DNA of 64,000 nt, taken from Microcaldota archaeon. Lineage in GTDB: Archaea; Micrarchaeota; Micrarchaeia; Anstonellales; Bilamarchaeaceae. This document shows, piece after piece, positions 21,691 through 30,809 of the stretch. The stretch spans positions 17,130 through 81,129 of the forward strand of contig JAHJCT010000028.1 in NCBI GenBank assembly GCA_018812715.1. Reading direction: 5' to 3'. The notes under the pieces are model-generated. The model did not search any database and was not told the origin of the DNA. It saw only the letters and a list, made by a program, of their open reading frames with translations. Every line of letters begins with the position of its first letter. Positions within the stretch are counted from its first letter, which is position 1. Position numbers and translations under genes: made by a program.

Positions 21691-23149
21691 TATGACTCTA
21701 AAACCTTCATATATGCTTTCAAAAGAACTTGCACAGAGGATGATTCTTGTTCATCCTCCAGAACCACGTAAAGAACTTCTTCTTTCGAGACCATCTAATG
21801 GCGTATATGTAGGGAAAACTAGATTTTTACGCACCCCTGTTTTCTGGAATCCAGTCAAGCTTATCAATCCCCATATTGCTGTTCTTGGTATAACCGGATC
21901 TGGAAAAAGTTACACAGTAAAGACTTTTCTCACGAGGGCGTCTCTTATTTGGAATACTAATGCTGTTATCATCGACTGGGTCGGTGAATATGGTGATTGG
22001 GTAAGGCAGGCTGGCGGTACGGTAATTAATCTTGCAAAAGAACGTCTTAATATCCTGGATCTTGTTGGACTCCCAAAAAGAAGTAGAATAAAACAGCTAG
22101 TTTCTGCTCTTGATATTCTTCTTGATCTGAAGAGCTATCCTAATGAGCGTGATGAAATAGAAGATGCTCTTGAACATGTTTATATGCACGAATCAAAAAG
22201 AAAACCTGTTTTGATTGATGTCGTAAAACTCTTGGAACAACGTACCAAGAAAAAAGCAGCCAGGTTATTGAAAAGATTTACAGAAGAAGGCACTGACTTT
22301 TTTGCTGGGAATTCAACGCTTGACATAAAAAAACTCACAACAAGTGGTCTTGTATCAATCGATCTTCATGAACTCCCCACAGAAGAAATGAGAAGTTTGG
22401 CTGGCCTTACTATTCTACAATATATCAAAGAGCTTATGCGAGCTGAAGGAATGAAAGAAGATCACGGGCATGTCCGTCTTTTTGTTGTACTTGATGAAGC
22501 ATGGAAAATTGCACAAGATGAAAGGAGCGATGTTATCTCAATAGTAAGAGAAGGGCGTAAATACAATTTCTCTCTCATTATTGCAACTCAAAATCCAACC
22601 GACATGCATAAAACAATATTCAGCAATATAGGTACAGTTTTCGTACTTCGTATGATTCTTCGTGAGTACAGGGACTATCTGAGGAAATCAATTGGTTATT
22701 CAGACTTTATAGATACTGAAATATCCAAATTTGGTGTGGGTGATGCTGCAGTTAACATGATCTTTGCACAACGCCAATCTAAAGTAATGACATTCCTAAT
22801 GGAAAAAATAGATGGAGAAGAGCCCCTTTTGATATATAAAATTAAGGGTGGGGAAATGATGGTTGAAATAGAAAGAGAACAATTTGTCCGGATGTTGTAT
22901 GAACTTGGTCTTAGCGAAAGTCAACTTTCACTGTTAAGGTCTGAGTTTGAAAAAGGAGATGGAATGCTCGATGGTGAACAACTTGTTGCAATTCTGGAAA
23001 AATTTGGTTATTCCAGGGCGGCTATAATTTCGTTTTTAAGGCAATTGGGCATTACTGAAAAAAATCTTGTTCGTATCTTCTCTTTGGTAAAGATGCGAAA
23101 AGCTACTAAAGGCGTTATAAACGTCGTTTTGGAGGATACAAATGCCTGA
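21691..23149 (+). CDS. VirB4/HerA-superfamily ATPase (ORF track starts at 21581; internal ATG at 21691 preferred)
   Basis: Walker A LGITGSGKSYTVK, Walker B LFVVLDEAWKIAQ, REGRKYNFSLIIATQNP. Confidence 0.85.
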
Positions 23150-23846
23150 GGAAAAAATAGTTACAGCAGCAAAACAAAAGAAAAATCTCAAGACGCTATC
23201 TACATTACTTGGTGATTTAGGTTTTACAAAAATATCTTACTCAACTAAGTTACTCTCAGTAGAAAAAATCAAAGGGCGCGATCTTAAAGGTCAGCCCTAT
23301 CTAGAGTACCGGGTCGAATTTAAACCCAATTCGATTGAATTTACGTTTAGCTGCTCTGCTAAGCGGAATAAACTCGCCAGGATGCTCACTCTTCTACCTA
23401 CTTTTCTCAACATTCTCCAGGTTGCAGAAGATTACTATGACGTAAATCCTACAAGTATCTTCCCTCAAATAAACGATGTTATTTCTGAGGTTTCCAAAGT
23501 CCTAAATCGTGATGCTTTAGAATTTTCAACTGAACTAAGTGAACTACAAACTAAACACCAGGAACTCAATGCAAAATACGAAGATCTGGTGCGCTCCAGT
23601 GAAGCAAACACAAGAATTTTGCTGGAATGTGAAAGAAAACGTGATGAAGTTCAAAAACAACTTAATCATCTTACTGGCATGACCGATGATCTTCTCAAAG
23701 AATCTCTTTATAACTGGATAAAGCTTCATAGTGGCACTATTGATGTACGAGAGTTTTCCAAGGCCCATAGTGTCGCCATTAGCCGCGTTGAAGAGGGATT
23801 GAACATGCTCATTAATAATGGCTATATACGGAGGCGGTTCGAATAG
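23142..23846 (+). CDS. Coiled-coil protein with C-terminal winged-helix-like segment
   Basis: Overlaps the ATPase gene by 8 bp; long heptad region; C-terminal WIKLHSGTIDVREFSKAHSVAISRVEEGLNMLINNGYI. Confidence 0.7.
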   Translation: MPEEKIVTAAKQKKNLKTLSTLLGDLGFTKISYSTKLLSVEKIKGRDLKGQPYLEYRVEFKPNSIEFTFSCSAKRNKLARMLTLLPTFLNILQVAEDYYDVNPTSIFPQINDVISEVSKVLNRDALEFSTELSELQTKHQELNAKYEDLVRSSEANTRILLECERKRDEVQKQLNHLTGMTDDLLKESLYNWIKLHSGTIDVREFSKAHSVAISRVEEGLNMLINNGYIRRRFE

Positions 23847-23992
23847 CAAAAAAGCAAGAATCTATTGTATATGTATATACATTCGAACTTCTTCGTCATT
23901 ATCCCAATAGCCGGTCCTTTATATTCAAAGCACCACTCAAACGTTCATTAAAAGATACTGTTTCAGAACTTGTTTTTGGTTCTAAGGTGTGA
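23843..23992 (+). CDS. Candidate 49-aa small protein with AUA start (unlisted)
   Basis: GGAGG at 23830-23834, 8-nt spacer, then ATA GCA AAA AAG; open to TGA at 23990-23992; no ATG/GTG/TTG start in this frame. Confidence 0.35.
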   Translation: MAKKQESIVYVYTFELLRHYPNSRSFIFKAPLKRSLKDTVSELVFGSKV

Positions 23993-25293
23993 ATATGAAA
24001 GTAGTCTTAGTTGGAAATGGGGCAAGAGAGCACATAATCGCTGAAAAACTAGCTGAACATTGTGATCTCTATGCCATTATGTCAAAGAAAAATCCAGCTA
24101 TTGCTCAACTTTCAGTGAAGTACTGGTTATGTGATATAAATAATGTTAATGAAGTTGCCAATATTGTACATGACAATGAGTTTGATTTGGCTTTTTCTAG
24201 TCCAGATGCTACGCTTGAAGCTGGGATAAGTAATGTTTTTGAAAATGCTGGAATACTTGTTGCATCACCCTCAAAATCTGCCTCAAGAATAGAATGGGAT
24301 AAAGGCTTTATGCGAACTATTATGAAAAATCACAAAATAAAAGGATCTCCAAAACATGAAGTGGTGGACAATGTTGATGGTGCAGTAAAAGCAATTCGCG
24401 ATTATGGTCAAGTGGCTATAAAACCATTGGGTCTTTCTGGTGGTAAAGGTGTGAAGGTAAGCGGAGATCATTTTGATAGCATTGATGAAAAAATCGGATA
24501 TGCTCAGGAACTTATACGAAAAGACGGTTGTGTACTTATTGAAGAAAAACTAATTGGTGAAGAATTTACACTCCAGGCATTTTCAGATGGGTCAAGAATT
24601 GCTGTAATGCCTCCAGTACAGGATCATAAAAGAGCATATGCTGGCGATAGCGGTGCGAATACGGGTGGGATGGGCAGTTATTCTACCGGAGCCAATCTTC
24701 CTTTTCTTGAGAAATCAGATCTAGATGATGCAACAAAAATTCTCAAAGAAATAATACATGCACTTAAGAAAGAAGAAGTTCCCTTCAGAGGAATACTCTA
24801 CGGCCAGTTCATGGCAACTGCTGATGGTCTAAAAGTAATTGAATTCAATGCAAGATTCGGGGATCCTGAGGCTATGAATGTCCTTTCTTTACTTAAAACA
24901 TCTTTGGTAGATATCTTCCTTTCTATGGCAGAGGGCAGACTTAGCAAACCAGAGTTTTCTGATGAATGCACAGTGCTCAAATATCTTGTACCAGAAGGAT
25001 ATCCTGATTCTCCAAAGAAAGATGCAGAAGTATTAATCGATAGTTTTGGTATAGAAAAATGCGGAGCAAGTTTGTATTATGCATCTGTTTATGAAAAAGA
25101 TGGAAAAATACTCACCACAAGTTCGAGGGCTTTTGGTGTTCTTGGTAAAGCAAAAACATTAGAGGAAGCAGAAAAAATAGCTGAAAATGGTTGTAATTTT
25201 GTTAAAGGACCAGTCTGGCATCGTGAGGATATAGGCACACAAGAACTAGTCAATAAACGGATAACAAATATGAAATCTCTACGTTCATCATGA
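23989..25293 (+). CDS. purD: Phosphoribosylamine-glycine ligase (likely start ATG 23995)
   Basis: KVVLVGNGAREHIIA, ATP-grasp region KPLGLSGGKGVKV, EFNARFGDPEAM. Confidence 0.95.
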   Translation: MNMKVVLVGNGAREHIIAEKLAEHCDLYAIMSKKNPAIAQLSVKYWLCDINNVNEVANIVHDNEFDLAFSSPDATLEAGISNVFENAGILVASPSKSASRIEWDKGFMRTIMKNHKIKGSPKHEVVDNVDGAVKAIRDYGQVAIKPLGLSGGKGVKVSGDHFDSIDEKIGYAQELIRKDGCVLIEEKLIGEEFTLQAFSDGSRIAVMPPVQDHKRAYAGDSGANTGGMGSYSTGANLPFLEKSDLDDATKILKEIIHALKKEEVPFRGILYGQFMATADGLKVIEFNARFGDPEAMNVLSLLKTSLVDIFLSMAEGRLSKPEFSDECTVLKYLVPEGYPDSPKKDAEVLIDSFGIEKCGASLYYASVYEKDGKILTTSSRAFGVLGKAKTLEEAEKIAENGCNFVKGPVWHREDIGTQELVNKRITNMKSLRSS

Positions 25294-26498
25294 GACACAT
25301 ACTTATTTTCCTTCTTCTTTTTTCCTGCGCATTCTCAATTTATGGTTACTCAAGAATAACTATAGAAAGAACATGGATTGTAGAAGATGCAGAGGGTGCA
25401 CATATCAATTTTACAGGTAATCTTATTGTGAATAATAGCAATCAACGTGTTGTTAGTCTTACAATCGACCCAAAGGCATCCCACTCAACAAATGAAGATG
25501 GCGTTATCTCAGTGCATTACAATGGAACAATAAATGACAATCATTTTTCGATTAAAGGCATAGCAATAGTTGATGTAGATTATAATACGAATATCTATTC
25601 TGATAGCAACGTTCCTTTGAGCACTCTATCGTCTACCAATTTAACAATGCCAAATAATGAAATAAGAACCGAGGCGCAATTACTCGCAAATCACAATTCC
25701 TCTCTTAAAACAGTAAAAGATCTCGTAAATTGGGTCCATAATTACGTAGAGTATGATCTAAATTATTGGGGGCGATCAAATTCTGCACAAGATGTTTTTA
25801 ATGAAAAACGTGGAGTATGTGTAGAATATTCCCATCTTCTTATCTCTATGGCACGCTCTGTTGGTTTTGATACACGTTATGTAAGTGGTTATGTTCTTAC
25901 AACTTCTTGGCAACCACATGCCTGGGTTGAAATATATATTCCGAACTATGATTGGTTGCCTGTTGATGCCACCTTTGATCAGGTTGGGATACTTGACAGC
26001 GGCCATGTTGCAATAAGTTACGGTGATGATCAATCGACATCTTACGATCTTTTGCTAGCTAACAGACAAAATATAACTATGGAAGTTCAAAATAGTCTTA
26101 CCGAACAATTCTCAATTGAAGATCCGAAAGGCGCCTCTCTTTCTATTGATTTTGATAATCAGAGCAATATAGTTACAGTGTCTATAATGAATGAACGTTC
26201 CGAATATCTTTTTGGTAACTATATGACCCAACTTCCTGATGAGTATGGGGGAGTACAAAGCACAGTACTACTTCTCAATCCAAATGAAAATATTTACCGT
26301 TATTATGGTCTTAATCTCTCTCTTTTCAATAGTCATTATGTTTATACTATTCCTGTTTACTCGTCATTCAATGATGCAAAAGATGATGAACTTATAAAAA
26401 TAACTGGCACTGCCCCTAATGGCGCATCTGCTTCTCCAGAACTATGCCCTGCGGCCTTTCTCTTACTTGGTTTTCTGTGCATAAGAGCCGTCCATTAA
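25290..26498 (+). CDS. Secreted transglutaminase-like domain protein
   Basis: Signal peptide; GVCVEYSHLLISMARSVGFDTRYVSGYV...HAWVEIYIPNYDWLPVDATFD (Cys/His/Asp triad). Confidence 0.85.
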   Translation: MRHILIFLLLFSCAFSIYGYSRITIERTWIVEDAEGAHINFTGNLIVNNSNQRVVSLTIDPKASHSTNEDGVISVHYNGTINDNHFSIKGIAIVDVDYNTNIYSDSNVPLSTLSSTNLTMPNNEIRTEAQLLANHNSSLKTVKDLVNWVHNYVEYDLNYWGRSNSAQDVFNEKRGVCVEYSHLLISMARSVGFDTRYVSGYVLTTSWQPHAWVEIYIPNYDWLPVDATFDQVGILDSGHVAISYGDDQSTSYDLLLANRQNITMEVQNSLTEQFSIEDPKGASLSIDFDNQSNIVTVSIMNERSEYLFGNYMTQLPDEYGGVQSTVLLLNPNENIYRYYGLNLSLFNSHYVYTIPVYSSFNDAKDDELIKITGTAPNGASASPELCPAAFLLLGFLCIRAVH

Positions 26499-26525
26499 AA
26501 AAGTTTTTCGTATACCATCTTCAAC

Positions 26526-27596
26526 ATGCAAGTGCACATCGTGGGAGCTGGGCCAGCAGGATCGATTGCTGCCATAAGTGCTCTTCAAAATGACTTTGAT
26601 GTTATCGTTTCAGAAGAACATCCGATAGCTGGCATTCCAGAAAATTGTTCTGGTCTTTTTTCAAAGGATGGATTAAATTCATTAAGAGATTTCATAGATT
26701 ACAAAAAGATTGTTATAAACCCCATCAAAGGTGCGAACATACATCTTTTAGATGAAAAGTTATCCATAGAACAAAAGAACCCAGTTGGTTATGTTTGCAA
26801 TCGAACTGCGATGGATCAATTTCTTATTAACAAAGCCGAAAATGATGGTGCCAAAATAAATTACGGGGAAAAGATATCTGGCAATTTTCATGCTAATAAT
26901 ATTATTGGTGCTGATGGCCCCTTTTCTTTTGTTGCCAGGCATTTTAATTTCAACAAAATCAATCTCTACGCATCAACACTTCAATCAAAAGTAGCTTATA
27001 AATCTGAAGATCCTAATAAAGTTGAAGTTTTTCTTTCTAATTTACATTTTCCTGGTTTTTTTGGTTGGATAATTCCACATGATGAGTATACTGCTGAGTT
27101 TGGGGTCGGCGTATCACCCTTACATAATGTCTTTACATCCTGGAAATATTTGCTAAAAATGAAAAATATCGAAAGCAGCCTAAAACCTCGAGGCCATACT
27201 ATTCCTCTTAGAGTAAGATCGCGTACTGGCAAACGCATGGGAAAAGTAAAGGTAATTCTTGTAGGCGATGCGGCCGGTCAAGTAAAATCTACTACTGGTG
27301 GTGGGGTAATTTTTGGTGGTAATTGTGCCAGATTAGCTGGAAAATATGTCCAAGAACCTCTGAGATATGAATTTGAGTGGCGCCTTCGTTATGGGCCAGA
27401 TCTCAAAATGCATGGTCTTTTACATTCTTATCTCTCTTCTCTTTCTGATGATGCCATTTCTAACCTTGGCAAAAGACTTAAGAAGCTCCAATGTGATGCT
27501 TATTTATCTGCTCATGGGCATATGGATAAACCTACAAGGATGATTAAGCCAGAAGGAGTGGCCCATTTTCTGAAAAATATTACAGGAGTTGCTTAA
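26526..27596 (+). CDS. Geranylgeranyl reductase-family flavoprotein
   Basis: FAD motif VHIVGAGPAGSIAA; VILVGDAAGQVKSTTGGGVIFG. Confidence 0.88.
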   Translation: MQVHIVGAGPAGSIAAISALQNDFDVIVSEEHPIAGIPENCSGLFSKDGLNSLRDFIDYKKIVINPIKGANIHLLDEKLSIEQKNPVGYVCNRTAMDQFLINKAENDGAKINYGEKISGNFHANNIIGADGPFSFVARHFNFNKINLYASTLQSKVAYKSEDPNKVEVFLSNLHFPGFFGWIIPHDEYTAEFGVGVSPLHNVFTSWKYLLKMKNIESSLKPRGHTIPLRVRSRTGKRMGKVKVILVGDAAGQVKSTTGGGVIFGGNCARLAGKYVQEPLRYEFEWRLRYGPDLKMHGLLHSYLSSLSDDAISNLGKRLKKLQCDAYLSAHGHMDKPTRMIKPEGVAHFLKNITGVA

Positions 27597-28359
27597 CATG
27601 TATGGCAAAATCGAAAAATATATTCATGATGAACTTGAGACTAAAAAAGGGCTATTATTTGCCCTTATAGACCCTCTTGATTATAAAACCTCTAAAGATG
27701 CAGTGAAAACTGCAAAAAATGCTGACGAAGCTGATGCCGACATAATACTAATTGGTGGCAGTACTGGCGTTCAAGGTACTGTTCTTGATGAGGTGGCAAG
27801 AGAGATAAAGGAAGCTGTTTCCAAACCAGTTGTTCTCTTTCCAGGTAATATTGGTACTCTTACAAGATATGCAGATGCAGTTTATTTCATGTCTATGCTC
27901 AATTCGAGAAATACCTATTGGATCAGTGAGGCCCAAATGCTCGCGGCTCCGATGGTCAAACACTATAATATCGAACCATTGCCTGTTGCCTATGTAGTTA
28001 TTGAACCGGGGGGCACTGTAGGTTGGGTTGGTGATGCTAAAGAAATCCCAAGGAACAAACCCAAAATCACAGCCGCATTTGCAATGGCTGCTGAATATAT
28101 GGGCTTTCGTTTCTTTATTACTGATACTGGAAGCAACCCAGAACATGGCCATGTGCCTTTAGATATGGTGAAAGCAGTGAGTTCTGTTATTACCATCCCC
28201 TATATTGCTGCAGGAGGAATAAAAACAGCTGCAGAAGCAAAATCTGTTATCAAAGCAGGTGCAGATATTATTCAAGTTGGCACTGCATTTGAGAAAGAGG
28301 GTTCTATTTCAAAAATAAAAGAAATGGTAAAAGCAGTTCGTGAAGGTGCAAAAAGATGA
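27589..28359 (+). CDS. Geranylgeranylglyceryl phosphate synthase
   Basis: ALIDP, LIGGSTGV, LFPGNIGTLTRYADAVYFMSMLNS, IAAGGIKTAAEA, IQVGTAFEK. Confidence 0.92.
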   Translation: MLNMYGKIEKYIHDELETKKGLLFALIDPLDYKTSKDAVKTAKNADEADADIILIGGSTGVQGTVLDEVAREIKEAVSKPVVLFPGNIGTLTRYADAVYFMSMLNSRNTYWISEAQMLAAPMVKHYNIEPLPVAYVVIEPGGTVGWVGDAKEIPRNKPKITAAFAMAAEYMGFRFFITDTGSNPEHGHVPLDMVKAVSSVITIPYIAAGGIKTAAEAKSVIKAGADIIQVGTAFEKEGSISKIKEMVKAVREGAKR

Positions 28360-29012
28360 ACACCTCATTTATTGAATTTCTTGCAAGGAATGAGGCCATA
28401 CGATTTGGTGAATTTACATTGAAAAGTGGTAGGGAATCGCCCTACTTTATAGATATGGGTGTACTTACCACTGGAACTACTATTTCTGAACTTGGTAAAT
28501 ATTATGCAGCAAAAATCCGTGATCATTTTAACGAAGATTTTGATGTTATTTTTGGACCTGCATACAAAGCCGTCCCAATCGCCGTTAGCGCAGCCATGCA
28601 ATTTGGAAACAAACGCTGGCTTTTTGATAGAAAAGAAAAAAAATTACACGGCGCAGATGCCAATAGTACATTTGTTGGTAGTCAAAATTTGGACTTGGGT
28701 TCTCGAGTTGTAATAGTTGATGATGTCATAACAACCGGTGGCACTAAAATAGAAGCCATAGAGAAACTTTCAACTATTATAAAAGCCGACATTCTTGGGA
28801 TTGTTATAGCCGTGGATCGTATGGAAATAGGTAAGAAGAATAGTGCAATTGAAGAATTTTCTGAACTTAGCGGCATTAATGTTTTTGCGATAGAAAATAT
28901 TGACAACATCTTCAATTATCTTAAAGACAATAAAGTTGATGGAAAAAGTTATGTAAACAATAAGACTTTTGAAAGATATCAAAAATATATTAAGACATAC
29001 GGCTCCTTCTAA
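28356..29012 (+). CDS. pyrE: Orotate phosphoribosyltransferase
   Basis: FTLKSGRESPYFIDMG, VVIVDDVITTGGTK. Confidence 0.93.
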   Translation: MNTSFIEFLARNEAIRFGEFTLKSGRESPYFIDMGVLTTGTTISELGKYYAAKIRDHFNEDFDVIFGPAYKAVPIAVSAAMQFGNKRWLFDRKEKKLHGADANSTFVGSQNLDLGSRVVIVDDVITTGGTKIEAIEKLSTIIKADILGIVIAVDRMEIGKKNSAIEEFSELSGINVFAIENIDNIFNYLKDNKVDGKSYVNNKTFERYQKYIKTYGSF

Positions 29013-30090
29013 CGAAATTTATATATTCATCGTCTGTCTCTACAACATCTAGTGATTTACATTCGGCACTTGTTGAAAGTATTCCTGCAATACTTGGATT
29101 TGTGCGTCCATTATCTCCTGATATAAATTCTTTTATGTAAGTACCTGCCTCCGCCTTTATCTCTAATACTGCTTTATTTTTTTGAACCTCAACCACTTTT
29201 ACTTTTTTCACTTTCCTATGACGCACTAAATCAGCTCTGCGGTGGGCTACACGTGTTGGTGTACGCTGCAATAAGGTTTTTCCGCTAAGTGCTTCTATAA
29301 CTTTCTTATCTACTTCTTTCCCAAACAATGCTTCTGCCCTATATGTTTTATCAAAGTGCGACTCAGTAACAATTTCAGTAAAGCCTCTCGTTACAATCTC
29401 AAGATCAATTACTGATACCTCTTTACTATCTATCTTTTTTTTCATTTCATTCAAATCAAGGTTTCTTATTTTTGGTTTTTTTATCTCTAACACAAATGCT
29501 CTTCCAGCACTGTTAGTTGCATCAACATCCTCTCTTCCGGATGCATGCATAACATAATCCTCTGCTGTTGTTGCTCTTTTTACTGGCTCTCCTATCTTTT
29601 CTTCTACAGATTCGTAATTCTTTCCTTTTCCATCACATCTTTTGCATCCTTTTCCATTGCATTCTGTACAAATCCATCTACTTTGTGAAAGTCCTGTTTT
29701 ATGTTTTTTATATCGTCCAAATATGAAAAGTTCATTTAACTCTAGTTCTACCTCTCCTTTCTTGTAATCAAATCTCAGACGGCAATCTCCATCAGCGAGG
29801 TATCTTAATTTTGTTTCTTTCAGGGAATTTACAATATGCCTATTTAAGTAATTCTTTATACTTTCAGTTTCTTTTGCTATTTTTTTGTCCCAGACATCCT
29901 CTTCTTTGATTAACCAATCTTTAGGGATTATAGTGGATATAGAAAAGCTTTTTGCATCTTCCTTTGAAATTAGTTCAATTGCTTTTTTTATCATTTCATC
30001 GGTTTCCATAGCCTTGTCATTGCATATGTAACAGTTGCCCATCTCAAAAGAAGAACAATTGGCCGAATTGCATATCCTGCAGAGGAACAT
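28990..30090 (-). CDS. tRNA pseudouridine synthase Pus10
   Basis: CxxC pairs, GREDVDATNSAGRAFVLEIKKP, EAGTYIKEFISGDNGRTNPSIAGIL. Confidence 0.92.
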   Translation of the reverse strand: MFLCRICNSANCSSFEMGNCYICNDKAMETDEMIKKAIELISKEDAKSFSISTIIPKDWLIKEEDVWDKKIAKETESIKNYLNRHIVNSLKETKLRYLADGDCRLRFDYKKGEVELELNELFIFGRYKKHKTGLSQSRWICTECNGKGCKRCDGKGKNYESVEEKIGEPVKRATTAEDYVMHASGREDVDATNSAGRAFVLEIKKPKIRNLDLNEMKKKIDSKEVSVIDLEIVTRGFTEIVTESHFDKTYRAEALFGKEVDKKVIEALSGKTLLQRTPTRVAHRRADLVRHRKVKKVKVVEVQKNKAVLEIKAEAGTYIKEFISGDNGRTNPSIAGILSTSAECKSLDVVETDDEYINFVRRSRMS

Positions 30091-30095
30091 TTAGA

Positions 30096-30452
30096 TCAAA
30101 CTAGCTCCCGATGTGGTTCTGATGATAAGGCATTTTTTATTCTATAACCTTCAATAATGAGTGCAGCTCTTTTTACTTTATCAAACATTTCGTCATTTTC
30201 ACTAATTTCAATCACTTTTTCGATATAAAGACCAAAATCTGCGAGTGTGTTGGTTCCATTACTAGTCATCATTCTTAGTATTTCTACTACTAGTTCCTTT
30301 CCTTTTTTGTCACTTCCCCATACACTCAGTGCAAGTGCTACTTGGTTTATGAAGTGTGCTTTATCTCCTTCACTCATACCCCGCCACATGCCTAGTATTT
30401 TTTCTTTGTTTTGGTCACTTATAATATCCTCCATCATTGTCCTTCCACCCAA
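30096..30452 (-). CDS. Hypothetical helical protein
   Basis: ORF overlapping the upstream colinear ORF. Confidence 0.55.
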   Translation of the reverse strand: MGGRTMMEDIISDQNKEKILGMWRGMSEGDKAHFINQVALALSVWGSDKKGKELVVEILRMMTSNGTNTLADFGLYIEKVIEISENDEMFDKVKRAALIIEGYRIKNALSSEPHRELV

Positions 30453-30772
30453 CCTCTAAAATCTACTCTTCCGTTTTCCAATTGTTCTGCCAAAGCTAAT
30501 GTTTGACTAAGTGCCATTTGTGTCATGGGTGCCCTTATTGGTTCCTGCGTTTCTCGAGCTTTTCTGAAGACAAGTTCGCCTAAGACATCCCTCTCTTCTG
30601 TAGGCCTTGGTGTTGCCTCACGGATCTCTCTCTGTTGTCTGGCTTCCAACCCTGTTTCTTCATATCGTCTCAACGTTTCCATCGAGAATGCGGGGCCAGC
30701 TCTAAAAACCTCATCTAAAATCTCATTAAAGCGTTCCCTTATACTCCTTTTTGCCGTGGTTTGAGTAGACAT
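30434..30772 (-). CDS. Hypothetical protein
   Basis: Tight colinear ORF. Confidence 0.55.
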   Translation of the reverse strand: MSTQTTAKRSIRERFNEILDEVFRAGPAFSMETLRRYEETGLEARQQREIREATPRPTEERDVLGELVFRKARETQEPIRAPMTQMALSQTLALAEQLENGRVDFRGWVEGQ

Positions 30773-30809
30773 GCTTAAATTATCGTAATTATCTTTTTAA
30801 TTACTAGTA

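Noticed and set aside
28990-29012. Possible frameshift where pyrE and Pus10 ORFs overlap
   Set aside because: Simple convergent 23-bp overlap; both proteins look complete.
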